Positions 8,696 through 16,902 of a DNA stretch of 64,000 nucleotides are shown in pieces. A program made the translations under genes and the position numbers. Positions within the stretch are counted from its first letter, which is position 1; each line of letters begins with the position of its first letter. The DNA is taken from NCBI GenBank assembly GCA_945873855.1, contig CAMCEN010000006.1, positions 1 through 64,000 of the forward strand. Direction: 5' to 3'. The stretch is from an uncultured Campylobacter sp. Lineage in GTDB: Bacteria; Campylobacterota; Campylobacteria; Campylobacterales; Campylobacteraceae. The notes under the pieces were generated by a model, which saw only the letters and a list, made by a program, of their open reading frames with translations, made no database searches and was not told the origin of the DNA.

Positions 8696-9259
8696 ATGAA
8701 AGATTTTTTTAGCGCAGAGCTTAGAGCACACTTAGAGACCGCAAAGCTAATGGAGGCTTTAAATGATAAAATTAACGAGGCTTGCGCTCTTGTAGTAAAT
8801 ACGCTAAAAAGCGGCGGTAAGGTGCTAATTTGCGGAAATGGTGGCAGCGCAGCTGATGCCCAGCACTTCGCAGCCGAGCTAACTGGCAGATACAAAACCG
8901 AGCGAACCCCTTTGCCAGCAATCGCCCTTAGCACCGATACTAGCGCACTTACAGCTATTGGTAATGACTATGGCTTTGATATGGTTTTTGAGAGGCAGAC
9001 CCTAGCCTTGTGTGCTAAAAATGACTTGCTAATAGGCATCTCAACTAGCGGAAATAGCGCAAATGTTGTAGGGGCCATAAACGCAGCCAAAAAAATCGGT
9101 GCAAAAACCCTTGGTCTGCTCGGCCGTGATGGTGGCGAGCTAGGTAGGCTGTGTGAGCACTCTATCATCATCCCAGCCAGCGATACTGCGCGCATTCAAG
9201 AGATGCATATTTTGGTGATTCATACGCTGTGTATGGCGACAGATGAGGCGTATAAATAA
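8696..9259 (+). CDS. gmhA: Phosphoheptose isomerase (sedoheptulose 7-phosphate isomerase)
   Basis: A 187-residue SIS-domain enzyme that turns sedoheptulose 7-phosphate into D-glycero-D-manno-heptose 7-phosphate, the first step of ADP-heptose synthesis for the lipooligosaccharide core. Visible: [20 protein letters not shown] (about 46-65) with metal-binding His57 and Glu61, STSGNSANV (117-124) for the phosphate, and [11 protein letters not shown] (166-176) with further metal ligands. Length is typical. TTAAGGATAAAAG precedes the ATG. Here it is separate from the rest of the heptose cluster, at least within this window. Confidence 0.95.
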   Translation: MKDFFSAELRAHLETAKLMEALNDKINEACALVVNTLKSGGKVLICGNGGSAADAQHFAAELTGRYKTERTPLPAIALSTDTSALTAIGNDYGFDMVFERQTLALCAKNDLLIGISTSGNSANVVGAINAAKKIGAKTLGLLGRDGGELGRLCEHSIIIPASDTARIQEMHILVIHTLCMATDEAYK

Positions 9260-9274
9260 GGCATTTGCCTTTTT
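9258..9274 (+). terminator. Short intrinsic terminator of gmhA
   Basis: AAGGC (9258-9262), loop ATTT, GCCTT (9267-9271), then further T residues. The stem overlaps the TAA stop. It is short, so the strength is uncertain. Confidence 0.5.
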
Positions 9275-9277
9275 ATA

Positions 9278-9386
9278 GGCTCATCTTGCGGAGGCTTTTT
9301 ATTGCTGCGCACTTGGTGAATTTATTATCCTATCTTCGTGGTGTGACAGGCGCGCGAAGCAAAAATCGCCTCGCAATTTTAGAGCC
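9278..9386. repeat. Degenerate inverted-repeat element 3' of gmhA
   Basis: GGCTC...TTGCGGAGGC...TTTTT at 9278-9305 pairs imperfectly with AAAAATCGCCTCGCAA...GAGCC at 9357-9386. The right arm AAAATCGCCTCGCAATTTT closely matches AAAATCGTCTCGCAATCTT inside the element 3' of trxB (59159-59353). No protein is evident. Confidence 0.5.
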
Positions 9387-9420
9387 GTTTTAGAGCGAGA
9401 GTTGTAAAGACTGACAATTC

Positions 9421-9540
9421 TAGGGAATTCTAGAATTCACTTTAAAATTTACTAGGAATTCTAGATTTTATTTTGAAATTTTACTAGGGAATTCTAGAAT
9501 TCACTTTAAAATTTACTAGGAATTCTAGAATTCCCTAGAA
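9421..9540. repeat. 64-bp direct duplication of GAATTC palindromes
   Basis: A unit starting TAGGGAATTCTAGAATTCAC occurs at 9421 and again at 9485, with the following CTTTAAAATTTACTAGG preserved. The second copy runs into a perfect GGAATTCTAGAATTCC (9519-9534). It lies just upstream of the phosphoethanolamine transferase gene. Confidence 0.85.
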
Positions 9541-9595
9541 ATTATCAAAAAATTTACCTTTCTAAATTAAAATTATTCTTAAAAAAAGGTTATTT

Positions 9596-11140
9596 GTGAA
9601 AATTTCTTATCATAAGGTATTATTTGCGCTTGCGGCGTATTTGTGTGCTTTAAACTTCGTGTTTTTTACTGCTGTTTTTGGTGGGCTTAAAAAGGCTGAA
9701 GATCCCGTGCTTTTGGGCTTTACTATCTTTGCTGGGGTGTTTTTTATCTTGCTTTCTACGCTTTATGTTCTCGCACCTCCAAGGCTTATTAAAATCACAG
9801 GTTCATTTTTTATCGCAGTAAGTGCTTTTAGTGCGTATTTTATGTATAATTATGGTGCCTTGCTAAACCAAGACATGATGATAACAGTGCTAGAAACTGA
9901 TAATAAAGAAGCCTTCAGCTACCTAAACTTCAAGCTTATTTTATGGACGCTTTTTTTGGTAATTTTGCCAATAGGGCTTTTAATAGCTCTAAAATTAGAG
10001 TATAAAAAAGGCATTAAAACAGCGTTTTTACGGGGCTTTTGTGGCTTTGTGCTTAGCCTTGGTTTTGCTGGCGTGCCCCTGCTTTTAAACTCTCAGAGCG
10101 TAATTCCATTTTTCCGCAACAATTCAAATCTAAAAAAGCTTCATTTGCCGTATTATCCGATTATTTCTTTTGCTAGGGCGGTAAATTCAAAACTAAGTCC
10201 GCCAAAGCCACTTGAAATGATAGCCGCAGACGCTACTAGAGCTTCAAGCGATGCTAGCAAGCCAAAACTGCTAGTTTTTGTGCTTGGCGAGACTGCAAGA
10301 GCAGCAAGTTATAGCGCGCTAGGATATAGTAAAAACGACACAAACGCCTACACAAAGCCTTTTGTAGCTGCTAATAAAGCGGCGTATTTTGACGCTCTTT
10401 CTTGTGGGACGCTAACTGCTGTTTCTGTGCCGTGTATGTTTTCTCACCAGCCAAGAGTGGCTTACGATGATGATATAAACGCGCAAAATGCTATTGACTT
10501 TTTGGCTAGTACTGGCGTGAATGTGAGCTGGTATGGCAATAATAACGGCGGCTGTAAAGGCGTGTGTGATAGAGCGACTGGGCTGTATTTTGGCAAGGAA
10601 TTTGATGATATTTTAATCACTGCGCTAAAAAATCAGCTCTCTAACTATGAAAATCAGCCAAAAGACGCTATAATCGTGCTTCATATCCTCGGCTCGCACG
10701 GACCTACCTACTATCAGCGCTATCCAAATGAGATGAAAAAGTTCACGCCAACTTGCGATACAAGCGATTTGGCAAAATGTAGTAGCGATGAGATAATAAA
10801 CACTTATGATAACACGATTTTATACACTGATTATTTAATCAGCGAGTTTATAGCTGAGCTTGAAAAAAACGAGAGTTTTGAGGGCTCGCTTATTTATATT
10901 AGCGACCACGGCGAGAGTCTTGGTGAAAATGGCATTTATTTACATGGGCTGCCTTATGCTATCGCTCCTGATGAGCAAACACATGTGCCGCTGATGTTTT
11001 ATAGCAAAAATGCTGATTTGATGAGTAAGCTTAAAAAAGGTGTGAGTTTTAGCCAAGATAATATTTTTCACACCTTGCTAGGGCATTTTGGCGTTTTAAG
11101 CAAATACTATGACAAAAATCTTGATATGTTTGAAAGATAG
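9596..11140 (+). CDS. eptC: Phosphoethanolamine transferase, EptA/EptC family
   Basis: A 514-residue inner-membrane enzyme. Residues 1-165 hold five hydrophobic segments (DUF1705-type); residues 222-514 form a periplasmic sulfatase-fold domain. GETARAASYS places the phosphorylated nucleophile at Thr233 beside Glu232; SDHGES (436-441) and His450 are zinc/catalytic sites; cysteines 270, 280, 320, 324, 387 and 395 fit the family's disulfides. The enzyme moves phosphoethanolamine from phosphatidylethanolamine to targets; C. jejuni EptC modifies lipid A, FlgG and N-glycans, giving polymyxin resistance. The start is GTG after AAAAAGG. It follows a repeat tract and ends at a 33-bp palindrome. Which substrate is used here cannot be told. 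Confidence 0.93.
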   Translation: MKISYHKVLFALAAYLCALNFVFFTAVFGGLKKAEDPVLLGFTIFAGVFFILLSTLYVLAPPRLIKITGSFFIAVSAFSAYFMYNYGALLNQDMMITVLETDNKEAFSYLNFKLILWTLFLVILPIGLLIALKLEYKKGIKTAFLRGFCGFVLSLGFAGVPLLLNSQSVIPFFRNNSNLKKLHLPYYPIISFARAVNSKLSPPKPLEMIAADATRASSDASKPKLLVFVLGETARAASYSALGYSKNDTNAYTKPFVAANKAAYFDALSCGTLTAVSVPCMFSHQPRVAYDDDINAQNAIDFLASTGVNVSWYGNNNGGCKGVCDRATGLYFGKEFDDILITALKNQLSNYENQPKDAIIVLHILGSHGPTYYQRYPNEMKKFTPTCDTSDLAKCSSDEIINTYDNTILYTDYLISEFIAELEKNESFEGSLIYISDHGESLGENGIYLHGLPYAIAPDEQTHVPLMFYSKNADLMSKLKKGVSFSQDNIFHTLLGHFGVLSKYYDKNLDMFER

Positions 11141-11148
11141 GCTTAGCA

Positions 11149-11181
11149 AAATCTAGAATTCCTACTAGGAATTCTAGATTT
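11149..11181. terminator. 33-bp near-perfect palindrome after eptC
   Basis: AAATCTAGAATTCCTA, one central C, then its exact reverse complement. It begins 9 bp after the eptC stop and ends in a T-rich run (TTTATTTCT). A 16-bp stem at a gene end suggests a terminator, built here from the dispersed GAATTC palindrome. Confidence 0.6.
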
Positions 11182-11245
11182 ATTTCTACTTCAATTTTAA
11201 AATTTTGCTATAATTCAAATCTTTAAAAAAGATTTTAGGTTAAAA

Positions 11246-12472
11246 ATGGGTTTTTATGATTTTCGCTGGGTGATGAGTCTTTTTGGCACAGCTGTTGGGG
11301 CTGGGATACTCTTTTTGCCTATCAAGACTGGGGTAAGTGGCATTTATCCAGTGTTTTTTATGATGATTATTGCCTTGCCGATGGTGTATTTTAGCCACTG
11401 GGGGCTTTGTAGATATTGCTTTGGGCACAAGGGTGATATCAGCGATGTAAGCCGTGAGTATTACGGGGCTAAGGTCGGTTTTTTCATTACTGCGCTTTAC
11501 TTTTTTGCCTTTTTGCCAGCTTGTGTGATGTATGGTGTGGGCATTACAAATACCATAATCTCTTTTGCGCAAAATCAGCTTGGTATGATGGATATTTCAC
11601 GCGCTCTTGTGGTTTTTGCGCTTATTTCTTTTCTCATGCTTGTAATGGTACTAAAAGAAGATTTGGTAATTAGGGTTTGTGAGGCGCTAGTTTATCCGCT
11701 GTGTGTGATACTGCTAGTTTTTTCGCTGTATTTGATACAGTTTTGGGATTTTGGCGTTTTTAGTGTAGAGTTTAGTTGGAGCGATTTTTTGCTTACTTGC
11801 TTTTTTGCCCTGCCGATTTTGGCTTTTGCTTTTGAGCATACGCCAGCAGTTTCAACCTTTGCTAGTTCTATGCGGCGCAGATACGGCGAGGATAAGGGCA
11901 TAGAAAAAGCCAAAAAAGTGCTGTTTTTAAACTCTATTTTGCTACTTTTTTTCATAATGTTTTTTGTTTTTTCTTCGCTCATGTGTTTGGGTAGCGATGA
12001 TTTAGCCAAGGCAAAAGAGCTAAATATTTCAGTAGTTAGCTACTTTGCTATCAAGCTTAATAATGATTTTATAGGATATAGTGCGCCTGTGATTGCCTTT
12101 TTGGCGATTGCTACTAGCTTTTTTGGACATTATTTTGGTGCTAGGGAGGGCTTTTGTGGACTTGTGGATAAAGGCTGCGAGCTAGTGGGGAAACCTGCGC
12201 CAAAGCCAAAGACTCTAAGTAGATTTTGCGATTTGCTTTTTTATGTTTTGATGCTGGTTTGTTCGTATCTAAACCCTAGCATTATTGGGATAATTGATAA
12301 TCTAACTGGTCCTATTATTGCTGGGATTTTGTTTTTGTTGCCGGTAATTGGCTTTTATAGCGTGCCTAGTTTGAAAAAATACCGCAACATTTGGGCGGAT
12401 GCTTTTATTTTCATTTTTGGGGCAGTTACGATTTGTACTGTTGGCTTTAATGTAATTAAAGATTTTTTCTAG
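11246..12472 (+). CDS. sdaC: Serine/threonine-type amino-acid transporter (HAAAP family)
   Basis: A 408-residue polytopic membrane protein with about 11 hydrophobic segments. The first span FGTAVGAGILFLPIKTG (about 12-28) is the glycine-rich N-terminal motif of the SdaC/TdcC hydroxy and aromatic amino-acid permease family, in which substrate enters with protons or sodium. Serine is a major carbon source for Campylobacter and C. jejuni sdaC sits beside the serine dehydratase gene; no dehydratase gene is adjacent here, so the substrate is an inference. It starts with ATG after TTAGGTTAAAA. The TAG stop (12470-12472) is fused to a GGAATTC repeat. TdcC-like or tryptophan permease roles remain possible. 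Confidence 0.82.
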   Translation: MGFYDFRWVMSLFGTAVGAGILFLPIKTGVSGIYPVFFMMIIALPMVYFSHWGLCRYCFGHKGDISDVSREYYGAKVGFFITALYFFAFLPACVMYGVGITNTIISFAQNQLGMMDISRALVVFALISFLMLVMVLKEDLVIRVCEALVYPLCVILLVFSLYLIQFWDFGVFSVEFSWSDFLLTCFFALPILAFAFEHTPAVSTFASSMRRRYGEDKGIEKAKKVLFLNSILLLFFIMFFVFSSLMCLGSDDLAKAKELNISVVSYFAIKLNNDFIGYSAPVIAFLAIATSFFGHYFGAREGFCGLVDKGCELVGKPAPKPKTLSRFCDLLFYVLMLVCSYLNPSIIGIIDNLTGPIIAGILFLLPVIGFYSVPSLKKYRNIWADAFIFIFGAVTICTVGFNVIKDFF

Positions 12473-12473
12473 G

Positions 12474-12554
12474 GAATTCTAGAATTTTCTCTAGGGAATT
12501 CTAGAATTCCTGCGAGCAAAATCTAGAATTCCTAGGTAGGAATTCTAGAATTCC
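12474..12554. repeat. Cluster of three palindromes
   Basis: Perfect GGAATTCTAGAATTCC at 12495-12510 and 12539-12554, preceded by a near-copy at 12474-12489 and with a half-site at 12522-12532. It fills most of the space between the transporter and the DUF475 gene. Confidence 0.92.
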
Positions 12555-12580
12555 TAAAACTAATTTAAAAAGGATTTATT

Positions 12581-13579
12581 GTGAAATATTTTTATTCATC
12601 ATTTGCAATTTCACTTGTAGGCATTGGAGCTGTGTGGTATTTTGCTGGGATTGCTGGGGCGTATATCTGCGCCTTGCTTGCGGTCTTAGAAATTAGCCTT
12701 AGCTTTGATAATGCTGTGGTAAATGCTAAGGTGCTAGGCGGCATGGATGAGGTGTGGAGAAGGCGTTTTATCGTCTGGGGTATACCTATAGCAGTTTTTG
12801 GCATGCGTTTTGCCTTTCCTATTATTATTGTTAGCGTGGCTGCTGGTATAAGTCTGCTTGAGACATTAAACCTTGCTATAAACGATATAGCCGCTTACCA
12901 CGAGCATTTAGAGGCTCACAAAATGGAGATTTACACCTTTGGTGGGGCGTTTTTGCTTATGGTGGCTTTGGAGTTTTTCTTTGCTGGGCGTAGCATTCGC
13001 TGGATACCGCTAATTGAGAGTAATAAAGTAATGCTAGCACTAAGTAGAGCAAAAAATGCTAGCGTGTTTGTGGCGATTTTGCTTGGTGTTTTTATCGTGT
13101 ATTTTGTGGGGCAGATAAGCTGTGCTATTGCGTATTTTGCTGCGATTTTGGCACATATGAGCCTAGGAATTTTGTCTGAGTGGCTAGGTGGGGACGAGTC
13201 TAGCGCAAATGAAAGTGCGGCTAGAACAGGGCTTGCTGGGTTTTTGTATCTAGAGACCTTGGATGCGTCATTTAGCTTTGATGGTGTTATAGGCGCATTT
13301 GCGATGAGTAATAATGTATTTATTATTATGATCGGTCTTGGCATAGGCGCATTTTTTGTTAGAGCACTTACGCTATATATGGTAGAAAAAGGCACTTTAA
13401 GCGAGTTTAGATTTTTAGAGCATGGGGCGCATTATGCGATTTTAGCCCTTGCTATAATAATGTTTATAAATCTCTTTAGCGAAGTGGGTGAGATCATTAC
13501 AGGCACGCTTAGCTTTGCGCTTATTGTGCTTGCGTTTTTACACTCAGTTTTGTTAAATAAAAAAGAAAAAAATGCTTGA
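12581..13579 (+). CDS. DUF475 family integral membrane protein
   Basis: A 332-residue membrane protein with roughly nine hydrophobic segments. The first third carries LEISLSFDNAVVNAKVL (about 36-52), and the second half ETLDASFSFDGVIGAFAMSN (about 226-245). These duplicated acidic FDN/FDG motifs in membrane helices characterise DUF475 and the related TerC proteins, suspected of metal-ion handling or of metallating exported proteins. The start is GTG after AAAGGATTTATT. It overlaps rnhB by 8 bp, implying translational coupling. The family call is good; the transported ion is unknown. Confidence 0.88.
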   Translation: MKYFYSSFAISLVGIGAVWYFAGIAGAYICALLAVLEISLSFDNAVVNAKVLGGMDEVWRRRFIVWGIPIAVFGMRFAFPIIIVSVAAGISLLETLNLAINDIAAYHEHLEAHKMEIYTFGGAFLLMVALEFFFAGRSIRWIPLIESNKVMLALSRAKNASVFVAILLGVFIVYFVGQISCAIAYFAAILAHMSLGILSEWLGGDESSANESAARTGLAGFLYLETLDASFSFDGVIGAFAMSNNVFIIMIGLGIGAFFVRALTLYMVEKGTLSEFRFLEHGAHYAILALAIIMFINLFSEVGEIITGTLSFALIVLAFLHSVLLNKKEKNA

Positions 13580-14162
13580 GAATTCTTTGTTTGGGACTGA
13601 GATTTTAGGGCGTATTTGTGGGATTGACGAGGCTGGGCGTGGTGCCTTGGCTGGAGAGCTAGCTGTGGCAGGATGCGCTTTTGGGGATAGTTTTAGCGAG
13701 TTTGGCTTGCTTGATGATTCTAAGAAAATAAGCGAGAAAAAACGAGAAGAAATCTTTGATATAATCACGAGAAAATGCGATTATATTGTGGTTTATTTTA
13801 GAAATACTATTATTGATGAGCTAGGTCTATCAGCCTGCCTTGCAAGAGCTTTAAGGGTGATAAAGGCGCATTTTAAAGACTGCTCTTTTATCTACGATGG
13901 TAATTGTAACTACGGCGTAAGCGGCATCTCCACGCTAGTAAAGGCTGATAGCATGGTAGCACAAGTCTCAGCTGCTAGCATAATCGCAAAGGTAAGCCGT
14001 GACCGCTCTATGAGGGCTTGGGGGCAAAAATACCCTGAGTTTGGCTATGAAATCCATAAAGGCTATGGCACAAAAGCACACCAAGACGCCTTAGCAAAAT
14101 ACGGCGCAAACGAGCTAACTAGAAAAAGCTTTAAGCTAAAAGGGAATTCTAGAATTCCCTAA
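13572..14162 (+). CDS. rnhB: Ribonuclease HII
   Basis: A 196-residue enzyme that cleaves the RNA strand of RNA-DNA hybrids and removes single ribonucleotides from DNA. GIDEAGRGALAGEL (about 16-29) gives the catalytic Asp-Glu pair; KADSMVAQVSAASIIAKVSRD (about 121-141) holds the third acidic residue; the SMRAWGQKYPEFGYEIHKGYGT-like segment fits the C-terminal signature. The start lies inside the upstream DUF475 gene. The last residues GNSRIP are encoded by a perfect GGAATTCTAGAATTCC palindrome (14143-14158) which directly precedes the TAA, so the natural end of the protein seems to have been remodelled by the repeat. Confidence 0.95.
   Translation: MLENSLFGTEILGRICGIDEAGRGALAGELAVAGCAFGDSFSEFGLLDDSKKISEKKREEIFDIITRKCDYIVVYFRNTIIDELGLSACLARALRVIKAHFKDCSFIYDGNCNYGVSGISTLVKADSMVAQVSAASIIAKVSRDRSMRAWGQKYPEFGYEIHKGYGTKAHQDALAKYGANELTRKSFKLKGNSRIP
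14143..14158. repeat. Perfect palindrome forming the 3' end of rnhB
   Basis: GGAATTCTAGAATTCC is read as NSRIP in the rnhB frame and is followed by the stop codon. Two more half-sites follow at 14167 and 14183. Confidence 0.95.
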
Positions 14163-14204
14163 AAGAGAATTCCGTAAAACTAGAATTCCCTAAAAAGAGA
14201 ATAA

Positions 14205-15236
14205 ATGTTAAAGTTTTTATATGAAAATCAGCCAAAAGAGCGTAGTTTTATCCCGCGAAAGCTTGAAATAAAAAGTGCTAAGACCTTGCTTTTTGGCTCT
14301 ATTTTAAGTGGCAAAACTAGCCTAGGGCTCAAATGGTGTAATGAGCGTAAAAATGCTTTTTACATTGATGCTAGCGACTTGCGCTATAATATTGATTTTA
14401 AAGCACTTTGCGAGTTTGTGCGCCAGCAAAATATAAGCGCACTTTGCGTAGATAACCTTAAAGTAAATCCTGAAATTTTGCCAGATTGTGATGAGATTTT
14501 GCTAATTTCTAGGCAAAAAAGCCTTAAAATCGCTGGTTTTGAGAGCGTTTTGCTTAGTGGGCTTGATTTTGAAGAGTTCATTGCTTTTAGCAAAAATAGC
14601 GATGAAAGCACGGCATTTGCGGCTTTTATGAGTAGTGGGAATTCCCTGCCAACTGCGCTTAGTAGAGAACTTTTGGCTTACTCAGTTTTTGCAAATACTA
14701 GCGAGCTTGGCTTAAAAGCACTTAGCGCAAATTGCTTGTATGAGAGCCTAAACTTTAATGCAATAGCTGTTTTTAGAGAGCTTAAAGAAAAGAGTAAGCT
14801 TAGCAAAAACGCTCTTTATAGCGAGTTTGAAGCCTTAGAAGATAAAGGAATAATCGCTTTTGCTAGAAATTATGATGAGAATTCTAGATTTAAGCGTATG
14901 TATTTTTGTGATTTTGCTTTGCGAAAGCTTTTTGTGCTTGGTAAAAATCCTAGAAAAATCATTGAAAATATGGTATTTTGCGAGCTTGCAAAAACCGGAG
15001 AGCAGGTTTATTTTAAAGGCGAGTTTGATTTTTACTTGCCTAAAAGTAGGGCTGGAGTGTTAGTTTTGCCGTTTTTGCCACCTGAGCTAGCACTTCTAAG
15101 GGCAAAAAAGCTAGCAAACGATGAAATAAAAGAAATAATAATAATCTCAAACGCCACAGCAAAAAGCGAGAACCTAAACTCTTGCGTAGTGCGCTTTATG
15201 AGCTTTGCCACCTTTGCTGTGGGGTATTTGGAGTAA
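14205..15236 (+). CDS. AAA-type ATPase with DUF4143-like tail
   Basis: A 343-residue predicted ATPase. Walker A is GSILSGKTS (31-39), a Walker B-like strand is ALCVDNL (about 80-86), and the second half has a winged-helix-like stretch (about 185-235) followed by NPRKIIENMVFCELAKTG (about 248-265) and a strand-rich end, typical of AAA_14/DUF4143 proteins. Such proteins occur singly in many bacteria without a firm role; a nuclease-like C-terminal fold is sometimes proposed. ATG follows AAAAAGAGAATAA. A GAATTC half-site within the frame encodes NSR near residue 226. It ends 19 bp before a strand switch. Confidence 0.78.
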   Translation: MLKFLYENQPKERSFIPRKLEIKSAKTLLFGSILSGKTSLGLKWCNERKNAFYIDASDLRYNIDFKALCEFVRQQNISALCVDNLKVNPEILPDCDEILLISRQKSLKIAGFESVLLSGLDFEEFIAFSKNSDESTAFAAFMSSGNSLPTALSRELLAYSVFANTSELGLKALSANCLYESLNFNAIAVFRELKEKSKLSKNALYSEFEALEDKGIIAFARNYDENSRFKRMYFCDFALRKLFVLGKNPRKIIENMVFCELAKTGEQVYFKGEFDFYLPKSRAGVLVLPFLPPELALLRAKKLANDEIKEIIIISNATAKSENLNSCVVRFMSFATFAVGYLE

Positions 15237-15255
15237 TCCTAGGGAATTCTAGATT

Positions 15256-15612
15256 TTATTCAAAGGTAAAAGTATAGGTATCATCCATAGTTTCTACTTC
15301 AAACTTATAGACTCTTTGACAAAAATTTGTTTGAAATGCATATTCTATAGCTTGTCCTTTTTTTAGAATTACAGGTAATTTAGGATTTACGAAAGGTAAC
15401 GGCGCACAATCTCCATCATTACCTTGTAAATCCATTATTTCTACTTGGTCTGCTATCGCCCTTATGCGAAGATTTGGATACTGAAAGTATTCACCTGTTT
15501 GGTGACTTTGCGTAGTTCTATATTCTATAGAAACTCTTATTGGCGCATCATCTGCTGCGGTATTAGAGCATCCTACCAAGCTAAGCAATACGGCAACTAA
15601 AATTTTTTTCAT
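15256..15612 (-). CDS. Small putative lipoprotein of an accessory cassette
   Basis: A 118-residue product with signal peptide MKKILVAVLLSLVGCS and lipobox LVGC (Cys15). The mature part is strand-rich with three cysteines and looks like a small beta-sandwich, but no family is recognised. AAGGAGATAA lies immediately before the ATG at 15612; a start five codons earlier would contain that site and is rejected. It is the last of four minus-strand genes that sit between the ATPase and the HTH gene, 23 bp after the Sel1-like gene, so probably in one operon with it. Confidence 0.78.
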   Translation of the reverse strand: MKKILVAVLLSLVGCSNTAADDAPIRVSIEYRTTQSHQTGEYFQYPNLRIRAIADQVEIMDLQGNDGDCAPLPFVNPKLPVILKKGQAIEYAFQTNFCQRVYKFEVETMDDTYTFTFE

Positions 15613-15635
15613 TTTATCTCCTTGCATTTTTATTA

Positions 15636-16190
15636 CTATCGCATCTTGTTTTTTATAATTTTATAATTACCACAAGCACCTTTATTTCCAGCTTTACAAG
15701 CCTTTTTATAATAGCTCAATGCTTTGTTATAATCTATTGGGTGCCCGCAATGACCTTCAGTATATAATACGCCTACATTATTACAGTAGTGAATAGCACC
15801 TCCGTTACAAGCTTTTTCATCAAATTCAACTGCTTTGCAATGGTCGTTTTTTTCATGATAATAAAAACCTAATCGACCGCAAGAATCTGGGTTGCCGAAT
15901 TTACATCCAAGCTCTGCGTAGAAAAATTGTTTCTTTCTATCTCGAGTTATACCACAATATTTTCTTCTATCTCCATCAGAGAGCTTTTTTACTGATGGTG
16001 AAGCATATGCTGTATAGCCATTTACCAAGTCATTACAAGCATCACCATTTCCTGCTTGACATAGTCTATCCAAAATCGGAATATCGCTGTCCTTACAAAT
16101 GCCATTTTCTACATTAGCACGAACTTGTGCATACTCATCGCCCAAAATCACGCTACAAAATAGCGTTAAAACAAAAATGATTTTTTTCAT
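15636..16190 (-). CDS. Cysteine-rich Sel1-like repeat protein, exported
   Basis: A 184-residue protein with a signal peptide (MKKIIFVLTLFCSVILGD). Three to four Sel1-like units follow with paired cysteines about every 36 residues: CQAGNGDACNDL, CKFGNPDSCGRL, CNGGAIHYCNNVG and CKAGNKGACGNY. This is the Helicobacter cysteine-rich protein (Hcp) pattern, in which each alpha/alpha hairpin is stapled by a disulfide. Such proteins are secreted or periplasmic and bind partners. AAAAGGAGAAAAA precedes the ATG at 16190; the 18-codon upstream extension lacks a site. Neighbours are a lipoprotein gene downstream and a 69-codon gene upstream. Confidence 0.87.
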   Translation of the reverse strand: MKKIIFVLTLFCSVILGDEYAQVRANVENGICKDSDIPILDRLCQAGNGDACNDLVNGYTAYASPSVKKLSDGDRRKYCGITRDRKKQFFYAELGCKFGNPDSCGRLGFYYHEKNDHCKAVEFDEKACNGGAIHYCNNVGVLYTEGHCGHPIDYNKALSYYKKACKAGNKGACGNYKIIKNKMR

Positions 16191-16210
16191 TTTTTCTCCT
16201 TTTAATGCTT

Positions 16211-16420
16211 TTATAATTCGCCACGCTCTTTTAAATGGTAGCAAGCAGCTAAAAATTCAGAGCTACTTTTTCTGTGGCTGTACTCTTCCATAATGTTTCT
16301 TAGCTCGGAACTACTTTTGCTTGCGTATGCTCGCTTTTTTTCATCCATATCAGCTAATTTATTCATTGCGTTTTTAGCAACACTTTTACCTACATCTCTA
16401 AGAAAAGAGCCAAATCCCAT
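16211..16420 (-). CDS. Small hypothetical protein in accessory cassette
   Basis: A 69-residue charged protein: a helical N-terminus (MGFGSFLRDVGKSVAKNA), a Lys/Glu-rich middle and an ending HLKERGEL. There is no signal peptide, membrane span or recognised motif. CAAAGGAGAAAAC precedes the ATG, which supports real translation. It lies 20 bp upstream of the Sel1-like gene and 41 bp downstream of the HNH-like gene, all with near-identical strong ribosome-binding sites, so one operon is likely. Confidence 0.7.
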   Translation of the reverse strand: MGFGSFLRDVGKSVAKNAMNKLADMDEKKRAYASKSSSELRNIMEEYSHRKSSSEFLAACYHLKERGEL

Positions 16421-16461
16421 TGTTTTCTCCTTTGAATTAAATTTGTTTTGTTTGGTTTAAA

Positions 16462-16737
16462 TTATCTAACAGTCACAATCAATCTATTATCACAAAGGTC
16501 AAGATCTCTGACGCTAAAATGATTGTGAGACCTACAAAGTGGTACTATGTACCAAGCAGTATTTCCACCACCTTTTTCTTGGACATGAGCACCGACTTCT
16601 GCTTTATTTGTACAGCCTCTGTGGGCGCAAGTGCCGAACTTTCTGCCAGTAGTTCTTTCCCAATGTTCTTTCCAGTTAGAACATCCACAAGGACAAGAAC
16701 GATCAGTGGTTCCTTTAATATTGATGAAATCAGCCAT
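16462..16737 (-). CDS. Small Cys/His zinc-binding protein, HNH-like
   Basis: A 91-residue protein with CPCGCSNW (about 15-22), CAHRGCTN (about 37-44), AHVQ (about 50) and VPLCRSHNHF (about 66-75). The Cys-x-Cys, Cys-x4-Cys and Cys-x2-His spacings predict one or two zinc sites, and the AHV...LCRSHN ending resembles an HNH/ McrA-type beta-beta-alpha metal fold. A nuclease role is possible but catalytic residues are not certain; it could equally be a structural zinc protein. AGAAAGGAGAAAA precedes the ATG. It is the first gene of the minus-strand cassette and starts 165 bp from the divergent HTH gene. Confidence 0.7.
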   Translation of the reverse strand: MADFINIKGTTDRSCPCGCSNWKEHWERTTGRKFGTCAHRGCTNKAEVGAHVQEKGGGNTAWYIVPLCRSHNHFSVRDLDLCDNRLIVTVR

Positions 16738-16796
16738 TTTTCTCCTTTCTAAAAAATTTAGTGATGTGAATTGTATTTTTCTAAATCTTAAAAATT

Positions 16797-16850
16797 AACA
16801 GCATAATATTTCGTCTTTTTTATCATAAAAAACATAAATATTATGCTGTT
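16797..16850. promoter_or_regulatory. Perfect 15-bp inverted repeat between the divergent HNH-like and HTH genes
   Basis: AACAGCATAATATTT (16797-16811) and AAATATTATGCTGTT (16836-16850) are exact reverse complements across a 24-bp spacer. It is unlike the GAATTC repeats of the window. Position between a divergent small-gene operon and a HTH gene suggests an operator; a recombination site is another option. Confidence 0.55.
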
Positions 16851-16902
16851 TTTATTTAACTATTTTTCTCTTACACTTTGCCAAAATTTTTTGAGTAAAG
16901 CG

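Noticed and set aside
16843-16902. Longer start for the small HTH protein
   Set aside because: Its ATG lies inside the 15-bp inverted repeat and the added residues are hydrophobic and not HTH-like.
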